In this document: positions 33,727 through 42,922 of the stretch, piece after piece
How positions within the stretch are numbered: the stretch's first letter is position 1
Layout: every line of letters begins with the position of its first letter
Source: Streptomyces sp. HmicA12
GTDB taxonomy: Bacteria; Actinomycetota; Actinomycetes; Streptomycetales; Streptomycetaceae
Reading direction: 5' to 3'
Length of the DNA: 64,000 bases
Assembly (NCBI RefSeq): GCF_000373565.1
Contig: NZ_KB891798.1
Coordinates: 206 to 64,205 of the forward strand
Made by a program: the position numbers and the translations under genes
Notes under the pieces: model-generated
Database searches by the model: none
Seen by the model: the letters and a program-made list of their open reading frames with translations, nothing else
Told to the model about the DNA's origin: nothing

Positions 33727-34887
33727 CTACTTGTTCGGGTCGCGGAAGCGGCCGAAGGCCTTCGTGATCGCGCTGAGCGGTGAGCCGTCCGGCCTCGTGC
33801 CGGGCGGCGTCAGCGGCAGGCTCGACGGCACGCCCTCGCCGCGCCGGGCCTCGGTGAGCGCGGACTGCGCCGCCTCGGCCGCCTCCTTGTACGCGTCACG
33901 GGACTTGGTCATCGCCTCCAGCGCGTCCGCGTACTTGGAGACCATGTCCTGCGCGTGCGTCAGCTCCTCGTCGGGCGTCAGCAGGTGCCAGCCCTTGCGC
34001 AGGCGGGCGACGGCCGGCTCCGCGTCGGCGGGCAGCGGCCGCGGCAGCGCCGCGAACTCGACGATCCTGGCGATGAGTTCGGACGGCTCGGAACCGTCCA
34101 GGAAGATGTTGCTGACCATGGCCCGCTCCGCGTCGTAGCCCGGCAGCGGCGGCTGCGTCGGCAGCACCACGGCGCCGCCGCGCGGCATCCGCACACTCAG
34201 CTCCCGCTTCAGCGCGAAGTCGGCGATCTGCGACTGCTCGGGCGACGCCCGGTGCTCGATCACCCGGTGCCGCAGGCTCGGCGGCAGGAACGGCGTGATC
34301 GGCTGCTGCCCGCGCGCGTCCGGCGTCATCGCCTCGTGTACGACGACATGCAGGTACCAGCTGCCCCGTGCGCAGTCCCTGAGCTGATGGCGCAGTTCGT
34401 CGGCGTCCTTGGGCAGGTGGTTCGTGCCGCGCAACCGCAGCCCGGCCACCGTGTCGTGGTCCCAGGGGACCCGCGCGCTGTCCGGCCAGAACATCGTGAC
34501 CGGCGACGGCCAGTCCAGGGCCCAGGGCCGCTCTGCCTCGGCCGCGACGACCCAGGTGACGCCGTCGCCCTCCTTGCGGCGCGCCTCGGCGTCGTACAGC
34601 GTGAGCTGCGCGCGCACCGTGACGTCGTCGGCCACGCGCCAGCGGGCCTCGAACAGACGGCGGGCGAGGGGGCCCGGGTCGGCGTCGGCGTCCCGCGGGT
34701 GCAGCACGGTGGAGCGTGCCGCGTCGGCGGGATCCAGGTCGAGGAAGTCGTCGAGCACCCCGGCCGCCTTGAGGGCGATCAGGTTGCGCCGGACGTCCTG
34801 CTCGGGCTCGGAGCCGAGATGCCGCCCACGGGACAGCCACACGGTGTCGGGGGCGGGGGTGAGGGATGCGTTCTTCTTGGAGGCCAT
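33727..34887 (-). CDS. Hypothetical protein with C-terminal helical region
   Basis: A 386-residue soluble protein without signal or membrane segments. It has strand-rich parts such as WYLHVVVHEAMTPDARG and WVVAAEAERPWALDW, and a Glu/Lys/Ala-rich helix (about 300-345) that may be a coiled coil. The ATG at 34887 is chosen as the start nearest conserved sequence; a GTG 30 bp upstream is possible. I know no family for it. Confidence 0.7.
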   Translation of the reverse strand: MASKKNASLTPAPDTVWLSRGRHLGSEPEQDVRRNLIALKAAGVLDDFLDLDPADAARSTVLHPRDADADPGPLARRLFEARWRVADDVTVRAQLTLYDAEARRKEGDGVTWVVAAEAERPWALDWPSPVTMFWPDSARVPWDHDTVAGLRLRGTNHLPKDADELRHQLRDCARGSWYLHVVVHEAMTPDARGQQPITPFLPPSLRHRVIEHRASPEQSQIADFALKRELSVRMPRGGAVVLPTQPPLPGYDAERAMVSNIFLDGSEPSELIARIVEFAALPRPLPADAEPAVARLRKGWHLLTPDEELTHAQDMVSKYADALEAMTKSRDAYKEAAEAAQSALTEARRGEGVPSSLPLTPPGTRPDGSPLSAITKAFGRFRDPNK

Positions 34888-35146
34888 GGAGTCGTTCTGT
34901 GGGCGGTCGATGCGCACTCAGTATGGTCCGAGAACCTGTCGATGCGCGTGGGCGGGGTGGGGCGGTGTCGGGATTGTCGCGCGTGCGCGCGGAATCCGTC
35001 GCATACCTCCGTTCCGGGAATGCCGCGTGTGTCGCGATCCGCGGCCGTGCCTGCTCGCGTACCCCGCCCGTGTCGCGATCAACCTTCCGGCGCCGCCCCT
35101 CCGCGTGCGCCGCGGCAGGCCGGCCGTGATCCCGTACGCTCGGCGG

Positions 35147-35767
35147 ATGGCCAGGTACTTCGACGTCCACCCCGCGAACCCGCAAGCCCGCATCATCGGC
35201 GCGGTCGCCGACGGCATCCGTGACAGCGCACTCGTCGCCTATCCCACCGACTCCTGCTACGCACTCGGCTGCCGGCTCGGCAACCGCGACGGTGTCGAGC
35301 GGATCCGGTCGATCAGGCAGCTCGACGACAAGCACCACTTCACACTCGTCTGCCAGGACTTCGCCCAGCTGGGCAGGTTCGTCATGATCGACAACGACGT
35401 GTTCCGCGCGATCAAGGCGGCCACGCCGGGCAGCTACACGTTCATCCTCCCCGCGACCCGTGAGGTGCCGCGGCAGCTGCAGCACCCGAAGAAGAAGACC
35501 GTCGGCGTACGCATCCCCGACCACGTCGTGACGCAGGCGCTGCTCGCCGAGCTCGGCGAGCCGCTGCTCTCCAGCACGCTGCTGCTGCCCGGCGAGGACG
35601 AGCCGCTCACCCAGGGCTGGGAGATCAAGGAGCGGCTCGACCACGTCGTGGACGCCGTCCTCGACTCCGGCGACTGCGGCACCGAACCCACCACCGTGAT
35701 CGACTTCTCCGGCGGTGGGGCCGAGATCGTGCGGCGCGGCGCGGGGGACCCCGACCGGTTCGAGTGA
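35147..35767 (+). CDS. Sua5/YciO/YrdC family protein
   Basis: A 206-residue single-domain YrdC protein. It has the nucleotide-binding ALVAYPTDSCYALGC (about 26-40) and RIRSIRQLDDKHHFTLVCQD, then TPGSYTFILPATREVPRQL and the KTVGVRIPDH strand. YrdC members make threonylcarbamoyl-AMP for tRNA t6A; the YciO branch with this shorter form has no proven function. The RQLDDKHHFTL sequence is closer to YciO than to TsaC, so I give no gene symbol. It stands alone. Confidence 0.88.
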   Translation: MARYFDVHPANPQARIIGAVADGIRDSALVAYPTDSCYALGCRLGNRDGVERIRSIRQLDDKHHFTLVCQDFAQLGRFVMIDNDVFRAIKAATPGSYTFILPATREVPRQLQHPKKKTVGVRIPDHVVTQALLAELGEPLLSSTLLLPGEDEPLTQGWEIKERLDHVVDAVLDSGDCGTEPTTVIDFSGGGAEIVRRGAGDPDRFE

Positions 35768-35792
35768 CCAGGACCGGGGGACACCCCGTCCG

Positions 35793-37442
35793 TCAGACCG
35801 TCGGGAACGGGGTGTCCGGCGCCGCGGACGTGTCGAGCGCGAGCCGCAGATGCAGGACGGCCGCCAGCCGGTGCTCGGCGTCGTCGAGGTCGAGGCCCGT
35901 CAGGGCGACCGCGCGGCGGATGCGGTAGCGCAGCGTGTTGGGATGCACGTTCAGCTCCTTGGCGACCGAGGCGACGTCGCCGAAGGCGTCCAGGTAGCGC
36001 AGCAGTGAGCGGGCCGTGTCGCCGCCGTGCGCGCGGTCGTGCGCCACGAGCGCGTCGATGGCCGGCCAACGCACCTGAGGGGCGCCGCGCAGCAGGTCGA
36101 GCGTGTCCCGCACCAACAGGGCGGGCGTCAGCCGAGTGTGGGTGCCGACCGGATCGTCCGGGGTGCGGGTCATCAGCTGCAGCCCGTGGTAGCCGCGCAT
36201 CTTCACCGCGGGCACGTCCGCCAGCCGGCCCGCGCGGCCCGCGACCACCGCCTGGACGGCGGTGCCGGTGAGCCGGCGCAGGGTGACCACCAGGTCGGCC
36301 GCCCAGCGCTCCAGCGGGGCGTCGTCGACCGGCGACGCCGACGGGCACGGCAGGATCGTGTAGATCTGGCCGCAGGCCTGGGCGACGAGCGCGTGCTCGC
36401 GGTGCGCCGCCGCGTGCACGGAGACGACGCCGGCCGCCTCGGCGCGCTGCGCGTCGTTCCCCTCGGGCGGCAGCCGCAGATCGACGGCGACGACATCGGC
36501 CGACGCCGCCGGGTCCACCCCCAGGTGCGCGGCCAGCGCGCCCGCGTCGAACCGGCCGGTGAGCAGCCCGTGGCTCAGCTCCTCGCGCGAGCCGAGGCGG
36601 GCCCGCGCGTCGCCCCGGAAGTAGTGGTCGACCAGTTGGAACGCGGCCAGGCGTGCCGCGCCCCGCAGCACCTCGTCCGCGTTCGCCGCCAGCGGGCCCG
36701 CGCCCTCCTGCACCCAGATCGTGCCGAGCGGGCGGCGGCCCGCGTTCACACCGATCACCAGGCGCGCGCGGGCGCCGAGCGCGGGCTGCGCGGCCACCGC
36801 GATCACCTCGTCGCCCTCGCGCACCCGCCGGTACACGCCCTGCTCGCGCAGCAGTTCCAGGTACGCGGCGGGACAGTCCCGGCCGAGCACGGACCGGCGG
36901 CGCAGCTCGTCCGCCTCCTCGCCCGGGCCCGCGTACGCGACGACGCGGTGCGCCCCGTCCTCGACGCTGACCACACCGTGGGTGAGCGTGGCGACGGTCT
37001 GCGCGAGGGAGAACAGGTCGTGGCCGCCGTCGGGTCCGCGCCGCCCGCCGTACGTGAGGACCGATCTCAGCTCCGCCTCCACCCGGTCCCAGCGCAGCCC
37101 GGCCGGGACGCCGAGCACGCCGATGCCGGACCGGTCGGCCGACTCCCTTATCGCGAGCCGCAGTTGACCGTCGGCGACCTTGAACGCCACGGCAGACGCC
37201 CCCGCCGCCGCTGCCGCGGCGACAAACCCGGGCGCCTCGTCTGCGCGTACCCCCACCGCGAGGACCAGCGTCCCCGCCACGTCGTCCAGCGGCTCGTCGG
37301 GCCCGGCCACGACCACGTCGCCGACCGGCGTGTCGGCCCGTCCGGCCCAGGCCGCGCCGGCCCCGAGCGCCTCGGCGAGATGGCGGACGGACGGCAGGGC
37401 GGCGGCGAGAGCGGCGGGCATCGGCACGTCGGGCATCGGCAC
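35793..37442 (-). CDS. PucR family transcriptional regulator
   Basis: A 549-residue PucR protein. The N-terminal part is a PucR-type sensor with GTLVLAVGVRA and AAAAAAGASAVAFKV; a GAF-like middle part follows. The C-terminus carries a CdaR-type helix-turn-helix, LLRYLDAFGDVASVAKELNVHPNTLRYRIRRAVALTGLDLDD (about 480-520). Such regulators control purine, amino-acid or aromatic catabolism. No target operon is next to it; xanthine dehydrogenase genes lie 6 kb away, so a purine link is only a guess. Start is uncertain between GTG 37442 and ATG 37436. Confidence 0.87.
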   Translation of the reverse strand: MPMPDVPMPAALAAALPSVRHLAEALGAGAAWAGRADTPVGDVVVAGPDEPLDDVAGTLVLAVGVRADEAPGFVAAAAAAGASAVAFKVADGQLRLAIRESADRSGIGVLGVPAGLRWDRVEAELRSVLTYGGRRGPDGGHDLFSLAQTVATLTHGVVSVEDGAHRVVAYAGPGEEADELRRRSVLGRDCPAAYLELLREQGVYRRVREGDEVIAVAAQPALGARARLVIGVNAGRRPLGTIWVQEGAGPLAANADEVLRGAARLAAFQLVDHYFRGDARARLGSREELSHGLLTGRFDAGALAAHLGVDPAASADVVAVDLRLPPEGNDAQRAEAAGVVSVHAAAHREHALVAQACGQIYTILPCPSASPVDDAPLERWAADLVVTLRRLTGTAVQAVVAGRAGRLADVPAVKMRGYHGLQLMTRTPDDPVGTHTRLTPALLVRDTLDLLRGAPQVRWPAIDALVAHDRAHGGDTARSLLRYLDAFGDVASVAKELNVHPNTLRYRIRRAVALTGLDLDDAEHRLAAVLHLRLALDTSAAPDTPFPTV

Positions 37443-37604
37443 AGAGTAATGACACTGCCTGAGAACCCTTCGGCAGGGGCCCTAGGTGTTCTGTCCGGGG
37501 AGGTTGTGGACGGGTGAGGCAGGTCTCGGCTGAGGGATCTTGAACAGGTGAGGGCCTTCCGGTTCGGTGTGGATTGCGACATCTACCCCGACAGAAAGGC
37601 CCTC

Positions 37605-37682
37605 GTGGTCCACCGTGATGCACCCCTGACCGAGACCGGACGGCTGCGTCTGGCCCGCTGCGTGGTCGAGGACGGCTGCCCG
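37605..37682 (+). mobile_element. IS481-family transposase N-terminal fragment
   Basis: The frame starting at GTG 37605 encodes VVHRDAPLTETGRLRLARCVVEDGCPPRR, the N-terminal DNA-binding start of IS481-type transposases, then breaks off into unrelated sequence. The preceding 100 bp also look like the usual 5' flank of such elements. Only the first 26 codons or so remain. The break coincides with the 3' end of the truncated ABC ATPase gene, so this is a fossil insertion. Confidence 0.7.
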
Positions 37683-38333
37683 CCGCGACGACCCGGCCCC
37701 GGCGCACCACGACGGCCTGCTCGCAGTACGTGGCGGCCAGGTTCAGATCGTGCAGGGCCACGACGCTCGTCAGGCCGAGGCCCGTGATCAGGCCGAGGAG
37801 CTCCAACCGGTGCTGGATGGCGAGGCGGTTCGCCGGCTCGTCGAGCAGCAGTTCGCGCGGTTCCTGGGCCAGCGCGCGGGCGATCTGCACCCGCTGCCGC
37901 TCACCGCCCGACAGGGTGTGCCACGGCTGGTGCGCCCGGTCCGCGAGGCCGCTGCGGTCCAGGGCCGCACGGACCGCAGCCTCGTCGGCAGCCGACGCCG
38001 CGGACCAGGCGCGGCGGTGCGGGACCCGGCCGAGCCGCACCACGTCGCCGACCGTCAACTCGACCTGGCTGTCCGACTGTTGCTGCACCATGGCGATGCG
38101 CCGCGCGGCCGTCCCGCGGGGCAGCGAGGCGAGCGGCTCGCCGTCGAGCGTCACGACACGGCGGCCGGGGCGAGCACCCCGGCGAGGAGCCGCAGCAGCG
38201 TCGACTTGCCCGAGCCGTTCGGGCCGAGCGGCCCGGTCGCGGAGCCCGGGCGGGGCGCGATGCTCACCCCGTCGAGGATCAGCGCGCCGCCCGCCGACCA
38301 GGACACGCGCTCGGCGCGCAGCCCCGGCGTCAC
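37682..38333 (-). pseudogene. Siderophore ABC transporter ATPase (FecE/FhuC-like) remnant
   Basis: On the minus strand GTG 38333 opens a reading frame with LRAERVSWSAGGALILDGVSI and the Walker A loop GPNGSGKST, which hits a stop at 38151. The rest continues in another frame from about 38154: VTLDGEPLASLPRGTAARRIAMVQQ, the ABC signature LSGGERQRVQIARALA, Walker B LLLDEP and LHDLNLAATYCEQAVVVRRGRVVAAG. A single missing base near 38155 explains the frame change. The Walker B and D-loop read DEPANRLAIQ, degraded from DEPTNHLDIQ. The 3' end is lost where the IS481 fragment begins. Clearly a pseudogene. Confidence 0.85.
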
Positions 38334-38460
38334 CGGGCGGCCCGGCCGCGGTACAGCACCAGCACGAACGCCGGTACGCCGATCAGTGACGTCACCACTC
38401 CCACGGGAAGCTCCTGCGGTTCGAGGACCGTACGCGCCGCCGTGTCCAACGTGACCCTCG
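38330..38460 (-). pseudogene. FecCD-type iron siderophore permease, C-terminal remnant
   Basis: The minus strand encodes DTAARTVLEPQELPVGVVTSL, then IGVPAFVLVLYRGRAAR and a stop at 38330. This is the conserved C-terminus of FecCD permeases, whose last helix follows ELPVGVVT. The upstream part of the gene is missing and replaced by the region before the 38512 gene. Its stop overlaps the ATPase remnant's GTG by 4 bp, preserving the old operon layout. Confidence 0.75.
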
Positions 38461-38511
38461 GAGCGGGGATATTCGATGGAGCCGGTCGAGCGTGCGTCGC
38501 AGGATGGGCTC

Positions 38512-39045
38512 ATGAGTCAGCCGACCGTCACGCACCGGGTGGAGTTTCTGCGCCACCCCGACCTCGACCGACCGCACCTCCCGCTCTGGGGCGTCCGCAT
38601 CGACGGTACCGACCTGCGGGTCCTGGTCGCGGAGGCGACGCGAGCGCTCTGGGACCGGGAGCTCGACGAGGACGACGATACCCCGCAGGAACGCGAGGAG
38701 TTCCTGCTGCGGCAGCACGCTCCGCTGTACCTGGACGATGACGCCGCCCGGGCCCGCGCTCATTTCCTGGGTGACGCCGCGCCGCAGCTCCGGCACCGGG
38801 ACAGCGGCGCCCAGGTCCTGCTGGGCTGCCCCTGCGGGATCGATGCCTGCTGGCCCCTGCTCGCCACGATCCGCGCCTCGGCGACGGAGGTCGTCTGGTC
38901 CGGGTTCCACCAGCCCCACCGGCCGGAGTGGGGCGAACTGCCGTTGGGCCCCTACGTGTTCCCGCGCCCGGCCTACGACGAGACCCTGGCCGTGCCACTC
39001 GCGCTCGCCGAGGACCCCCTCGCCCCCATGCTGGGCGAGCGATAG
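38512..39045 (+). CDS. Hypothetical protein
   Basis: A 177-residue acidic soluble protein. Strands HRVEFLRHPDL and LWGVRIDGTDLRVLVAEATRALWD open it; the middle has QVLLGCPCGIDACWPLLATI, with three cysteines in a CPCxxDxC pattern. The ending EWGELPLGPYVFPRPAYDE is typical of small conserved actinomycete proteins. No function is known to me. ATG 38512 is chosen because a purine-rich AGGATGGG precedes it; an ATG 36 bp upstream is possible. Confidence 0.7.
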   Translation: MSQPTVTHRVEFLRHPDLDRPHLPLWGVRIDGTDLRVLVAEATRALWDRELDEDDDTPQEREEFLLRQHAPLYLDDDAARARAHFLGDAAPQLRHRDSGAQVLLGCPCGIDACWPLLATIRASATEVVWSGFHQPHRPEWGELPLGPYVFPRPAYDETLAVPLALAEDPLAPMLGER

Positions 39046-39092
39046 CCACCGGCTGGTGGCCCGCCCCCGGGCCGCGCCGATGAAGCGACGTC

Positions 39093-39797
39093 CTATTGCT
39101 GATCCTCGGACGCCCGCCCGCTCAAGAACGCCGAGACTGCGGCGGTGAACGCCTCCGGTCGTGCGGCGTGGACCAGATGCCCGGCGGGGATGGTCAGCAG
39201 CCGTCCGCCGGGGATCCGGTCCGCCAGCTCCGCGACGCCGTCCTGCGGCACATGGCTCGACGGCCCGCCGGCCACCACGAGGGTCTCGGCGGTGATGTCG
39301 CCGAGCCGCTCCAGCCAGTCGGCGGGCGGAGTGTCGAGCTGCCGCCTGACCGCCACCACCATCCCCCAGTCGAAGGGGAGTTCACCGTCCGGGCGGACCA
39401 GTGGCGCAGGAGTGCGGGGGCGGGGGAGCGGGGCTTCCTCGAGGACGAGCAGCTCCACCCGATCCGGCGCTGCCGCCGCCAACAGCCAGGCGACCACACC
39501 GCCCATCGAGTGCCCGACCATCCGCACCCGGTCGAGGCCCAACGCGTCCAGGAATCCGGCCACATCGGCCCGCATCAGCTCCAGCGAGTACCGCCCCGGC
39601 CACCCGCTACGCCCGTGCCCCCGCAGGTCGAGGGCGTACACGCGGTGGTCGCGGGCGAAGACGGGCGCCACCGTCGCCCAGTCGTCGGCGCCCTCGCCCA
39701 GACCGTGCAGCAGTACGAGCGGCTCGGCGTCCGGCGGGCCCGACACAACGTAGGAAAGGCGGAGCCCCGCCACGTGCACGGTGTGTCGCTCCGACAT
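39093..39797 (-). CDS. Alpha/beta hydrolase
   Basis: A 234-residue hydrolase. It has LVLLHGLGEGADDW for the oxyanion hole, VYALDLRGHGRSGWPG, and the nucleophile elbow GHSMGG (Ser near residue 96). The catalytic His is in GHLVHAARPE near the C-terminus. The small lid and overall pattern fit esterases or lactonases. Substrate unknown; it stands alone facing the hypothetical gene. Confidence 0.87.
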   Translation of the reverse strand: MSERHTVHVAGLRLSYVVSGPPDAEPLVLLHGLGEGADDWATVAPVFARDHRVYALDLRGHGRSGWPGRYSLELMRADVAGFLDALGLDRVRMVGHSMGGVVAWLLAAAAPDRVELLVLEEAPLPRPRTPAPLVRPDGELPFDWGMVVAVRRQLDTPPADWLERLGDITAETLVVAGGPSSHVPQDGVAELADRIPGGRLLTIPAGHLVHAARPEAFTAAVSAFLSGRASEDQQ

Positions 39798-39997
39798 GCC
39801 TCGGCTTCCCTGGAGTGAGTCTGGAGAGATCCGTGCCGTCTCAAGTCGCGCACCGGCAGGTTCAGTTGACGTGGCGAGATTACGTCATGGTCAGGCGTCG
39901 CGGCATCGGACACCCGCACCGCGCGGCAACCGAAGCGGCTCCGGCGCCGACTACTCGGAGCACCGCTCATCGGAGACGTCCCGAAGGAGACATGCCC

Positions 39998-41020
39998 ATG
40001 AATGTGCCTCGTCGTCCTGCTGTTCGTCCTGCCGTACGGCCCACTGCCCGGCGCGCCGCCGGCCTCGTCGGAGCCGCGGGTCTCGCCGTCGCCGCCGTCC
40101 TGGCCGTGCCGTCCCCGGCCGCCGCGCACGGCGTCGCCCTGATGCCCGGCTCGCGCACCTACCTCTGCTACAAGGACCTGCTCGCCAACTCCTCCACCCA
40201 GTTGCCGACCAACCCCGCCTGCAAGGCGGCCGTCCAAGCAGCGGGCACCACTCCGCTCTACAACTGGTTCGCGGTGCTCGACTCCAACGCGGGCGGCCGC
40301 GGCGAGGGATACGTCGCCGACGGCACGCTGTGCAGCGCCGGTGACCGCAGCCCGTACGACTTCTCCCCGTACGACGCGGCCCGTACCGACTGGCCCCTCA
40401 CCCACCTCACCGCGGGCGCCACCCTCCAGGTCAAGTACAGCAACTGGGCCCAGCACCCCGGCAGGTTCGAGGTCTACGTCACCAAGGACGGCTTCGACCC
40501 GGAGCGGCCGCTGGGCTGGTCGGACCTGGAGAAGGTGCAGACCGTGCAGGACCCGCCGCACGACGGCGGCCCCGGCACCGAGGCGGGCCACTACTACTGG
40601 GACCTGACCCTGCCCGAACGCACCGGCCGCCACATGGTGTTCGTCCAGTGGGTCCGCTCCGACAGCCAGGAGAACTTCTTCTCCTGCTCCGACGTGGTGT
40701 TCGACGGCGGCAACGGCGAGGTCACCGGACTGACCGGCGGCGAACAGTCGGCCACCGAGGCGTCGGCCCTCGGCACGGGCGCGGCACACGGCAGCCACGC
40801 GTCGATGACGTCCGGCCCGCACCACGCGGCGAGCGCACCGAACGAGCGGCCGGACGCGGCCGGTCCGTCCCCGGCGGCCTCCGGCGCGAGCCCGGCCGGC
40901 GCACTCACCGGCGTCGGCGCGTCGGCCGCGGTACTGGCCGCGAGCACCGTCTTCTACGTACGTCACCGCAGGCGGACCGCCGAAGTACCGGTCACGCCCG
41001 GCCGGCCCGGGCCGCGGTGA
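39998..41020 (+). CDS. AA10 lytic polysaccharide monooxygenase with C-terminal membrane anchor
   Basis: A 340-residue exported copper enzyme. The signal runs to AAA43; cleavage exposes His44, the first ligand of the copper histidine brace, in HGVALMPGSRTYLCYKD. The second ligand is His153 in NWAQHPGRFEVYV. Four or more cysteines suggest disulfides. After the catalytic domain (about 44-235) comes a Ser/Ala/His-rich linker and a hydrophobic C-terminal helix (about 298-325) followed by RHRRR, so the protein stays attached to the membrane or wall side. AA10 enzymes oxidise chitin, cellulose or related glycans. The ATG at 39998 lies 8 bp after AAGGAG; the ATG at 39992 is too close. Confidence 0.9.
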   Translation: MNVPRRPAVRPAVRPTARRAAGLVGAAGLAVAAVLAVPSPAAAHGVALMPGSRTYLCYKDLLANSSTQLPTNPACKAAVQAAGTTPLYNWFAVLDSNAGGRGEGYVADGTLCSAGDRSPYDFSPYDAARTDWPLTHLTAGATLQVKYSNWAQHPGRFEVYVTKDGFDPERPLGWSDLEKVQTVQDPPHDGGPGTEAGHYYWDLTLPERTGRHMVFVQWVRSDSQENFFSCSDVVFDGGNGEVTGLTGGEQSATEASALGTGAAHGSHASMTSGPHHAASAPNERPDAAGPSPAASGASPAGALTGVGASAAVLAASTVFYVRHRRRTAEVPVTPGRPGPR

Positions 41021-41849
41021 ACGCGAGCAGCAGCGCGGCGGTGCCCGCCGGGTCCTCCAGGATCGGCGTGTGCCCCGAACCGGGCAGCCAGTCGACGCGC
41101 GCGCCGGGGACGGCCCGGTAGTCGGCGGCGGACGCGGGCCGCCAACGGCGGTCCTGGTCACCGAAGACGACCTGCAGCGGCTTGCCGAGTTTCGCCAGCC
41201 GGTCGGGGAGCGACCCCTCGCCCAGATACGTGAGGGACGCCCGCATGGAGGCGGCGAACGCGTCGAACGTCATGGCCCGCACCTCGTCCACGAAGTCCTG
41301 CGGGATCGCGAAGCCCGGACGGAATCCGGTGCTCGCGAACGCCCGCACCAGCTCGTCCGGCGGCGGCCACTGCTCGGGCGTGATCGTCGCGGCGTCCGGC
41401 CCGACGAACGCGTCCAGGCTCGGCCCTGTGTTGACGAGAACGACGGCGCAGACGAGGTCGGGGCGGACCTCGGCGAGCGCGGTGGCGGCATAGCCGCCGC
41501 TGGAGTGCCCGACGGCCACGGCGTGCGCGACGCCGAGCCGGTCGAGGGCCGTGCCCACGGTGCGGGCCTGCTCGGCGATCGCGTAGCCGCCCTCGGCCGG
41601 AGCGGCGGAGCGGCCGTGCCCGCGCAGGTCGATCCGGATGACGCGATGGGCCGCGGTCAGCAGCGGGACCAGCGCCCGCCAGGACGTGGTCGAGGCGGCG
41701 GAACCGTGCAGGAGCAGCAGTGCGGGGGCGGCGCGCGGCCCGTCCTGCACGACGTGCAGGGGGCCGTCGGGCAGCGACAGCAGCGTGTCCTCGGTGAGTG
41801 TCAACTCGCTGTCTGAGTAAGGACGTTCGGCTGGACTGGGAAGAGGCAT
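40992..41849 (-). CDS. Alpha/beta hydrolase
   Basis: A 285-residue hydrolase with LLLLHGSAASTTSW, IRIDLRGHGRSAAP and nucleophile elbow GHSSGG. The late strand LQVVFGDQDRRW carries the likely Asp, and GSGHTPILEDP the His. It resembles haloalkane/epoxide-type or esterase members. The stop lies 29 bp inside the convergent LPMO gene's end. It is divergent from the AraC gene, so that regulator may control it. Confidence 0.86.
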   Translation of the reverse strand: MPLPSPAERPYSDSELTLTEDTLLSLPDGPLHVVQDGPRAAPALLLLHGSAASTTSWRALVPLLTAAHRVIRIDLRGHGRSAAPAEGGYAIAEQARTVGTALDRLGVAHAVAVGHSSGGYAATALAEVRPDLVCAVVLVNTGPSLDAFVGPDAATITPEQWPPPDELVRAFASTGFRPGFAIPQDFVDEVRAMTFDAFAASMRASLTYLGEGSLPDRLAKLGKPLQVVFGDQDRRWRPASAADYRAVPGARVDWLPGSGHTPILEDPAGTAALLLAFTAARAGRA

Positions 41850-41924
41850 GGGCCCACGATCCCGGCTCGCGCATGTCGCGGTATTGGACAAATGTTCCTT
41901 GCCCGGGACTCGTAGAATCGCCGT

Positions 41925-42779
41925 ATGCGGTCCCTCGCGAGCACGCCGGGCAGGCGGGCCGATCCGGCCGAGTGGGACGTGGCCAGGCCGTGGTGGCCGA
42001 GCCGTGTGCCCGGTGTCGACATGGCCGGGTTCGGTGTCCCCGGCACGCTCACGAGCAGCCTTCGCATAGTTCCGCACCCGGCCGTGATGCTGGCCCTGGA
42101 GTTCGGCGCGGGCGCGGCCGTCGTGCACGACGGAACCGGGACCCGGCCCGTGGGCGGTCTCGTCGCCGGACCCGGTCTCGGCGCCGGTGGCGCGGTCCGG
42201 GTGTCGGGCTCCGACGTCATGTGCCTGCAGGTGCGCCTGTCCCCGGTGGTGGCACGGGCGGCCCTCGGTGTCGGCCCGGCCGAGCTGGGCGGCGCCATGG
42301 TGAGCCTCGACGACCTGTGGGGCCGCGACGCCTCCCGGCTGCGCGAGCGCCTCGCGGAAGCCGCCTCGTGGCAGGAGCGCTTCCGGCGCGTGGACGCGTA
42401 CCTCGCCCGCCGCAGCGCGGAGCGACGGCCGGTGGATCCCGAAGTGGCCCGGGCGTGGCAGCGCATCGCGGCCGGCCGCGGCCTCGTCCGCGTCGACGAC
42501 CTCGCGGCCGAAGTGGGCTGGAGCCGCAGACGTCTGTGGGACCGCTTCCGGACCCAGCTCGGCATGCCGCCCAAGAGCGCGGCGAAGCTGATCCGCTTCG
42601 ACCGCGCCGTGCACCGGCTGGTCGCGGGCGCCGCCCCGACCCAAGTCGCCGCGGACGGTGGGTACTTCGACCAGTCGCACCTGCACCGGGATGTGCGGTC
42701 GTTCACCGGGCTCACCCCGGCGGCCGTGGCCGCCGAGCCGTTCCTGACGGTCGACGACACCGCGTGGCCGGGCCGCTGA
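41925..42779 (+). CDS. AraC family transcriptional regulator
   Basis: A 284-residue regulator with a sensor half similar to Streptomyces AraC proteins (MLALEFGAGAAVVHDG, SDVMCLQVRLSPVVARAALG) and a C-terminal AraC DNA-binding domain (about 172-265): VRVDDLAAEVGWSRRRLWDRFR and AADGGYFDQSHLHRDVRSFTGLTP. No ribosome site precedes the ATG; a TAGAAT -10 box at 41913-41918 is positioned to start the transcript at the ATG, so it may be leaderless. It faces away from the alpha/beta hydrolase, a likely target. Confidence 0.88.
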   Translation: MRSLASTPGRRADPAEWDVARPWWPSRVPGVDMAGFGVPGTLTSSLRIVPHPAVMLALEFGAGAAVVHDGTGTRPVGGLVAGPGLGAGGAVRVSGSDVMCLQVRLSPVVARAALGVGPAELGGAMVSLDDLWGRDASRLRERLAEAASWQERFRRVDAYLARRSAERRPVDPEVARAWQRIAAGRGLVRVDDLAAEVGWSRRRLWDRFRTQLGMPPKSAAKLIRFDRAVHRLVAGAAPTQVAADGGYFDQSHLHRDVRSFTGLTPAAVAAEPFLTVDDTAWPGR

Positions 42780-42830
42780 GAACGAGCACGACATGAGGGT
42801 CCCGTCCCGGGAACCTCTTGAACTCAGTGG

Positions 42831-42852
42831 CCCGCAACGGCTAACTTGCGGG
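42831..42852 (+). terminator. Hairpin after the AraC gene
   Basis: A 7-bp stem, CCCGCAA with TTGCGGG, closes an 8-nt loop about 50 bp after the AraC stop. It is modest in strength and no U-tract follows. Confidence 0.45.
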
Positions 42853-42922
42853 AATCGTCGGCCCGGCAACACGGTTCGGCCGGACACAGGCACCAGACAC
42901 AGGCGGAGGAGGCGACCACCGG

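Noticed and set aside
35434..38154. Long minus-strand frame of over 900 codons
   Set aside because: Only its first part (before about 37690) is a real ABC ATPase remnant; the rest is antisense to or a wrong frame of the PucR and Sua5 genes.
38151..38160. Possible programmed frameshift in the ABC ATPase
   Set aside because: There is no slippery sequence, the Walker B/D-loop is degraded and the 3' end is missing, so decay is the simpler reading.
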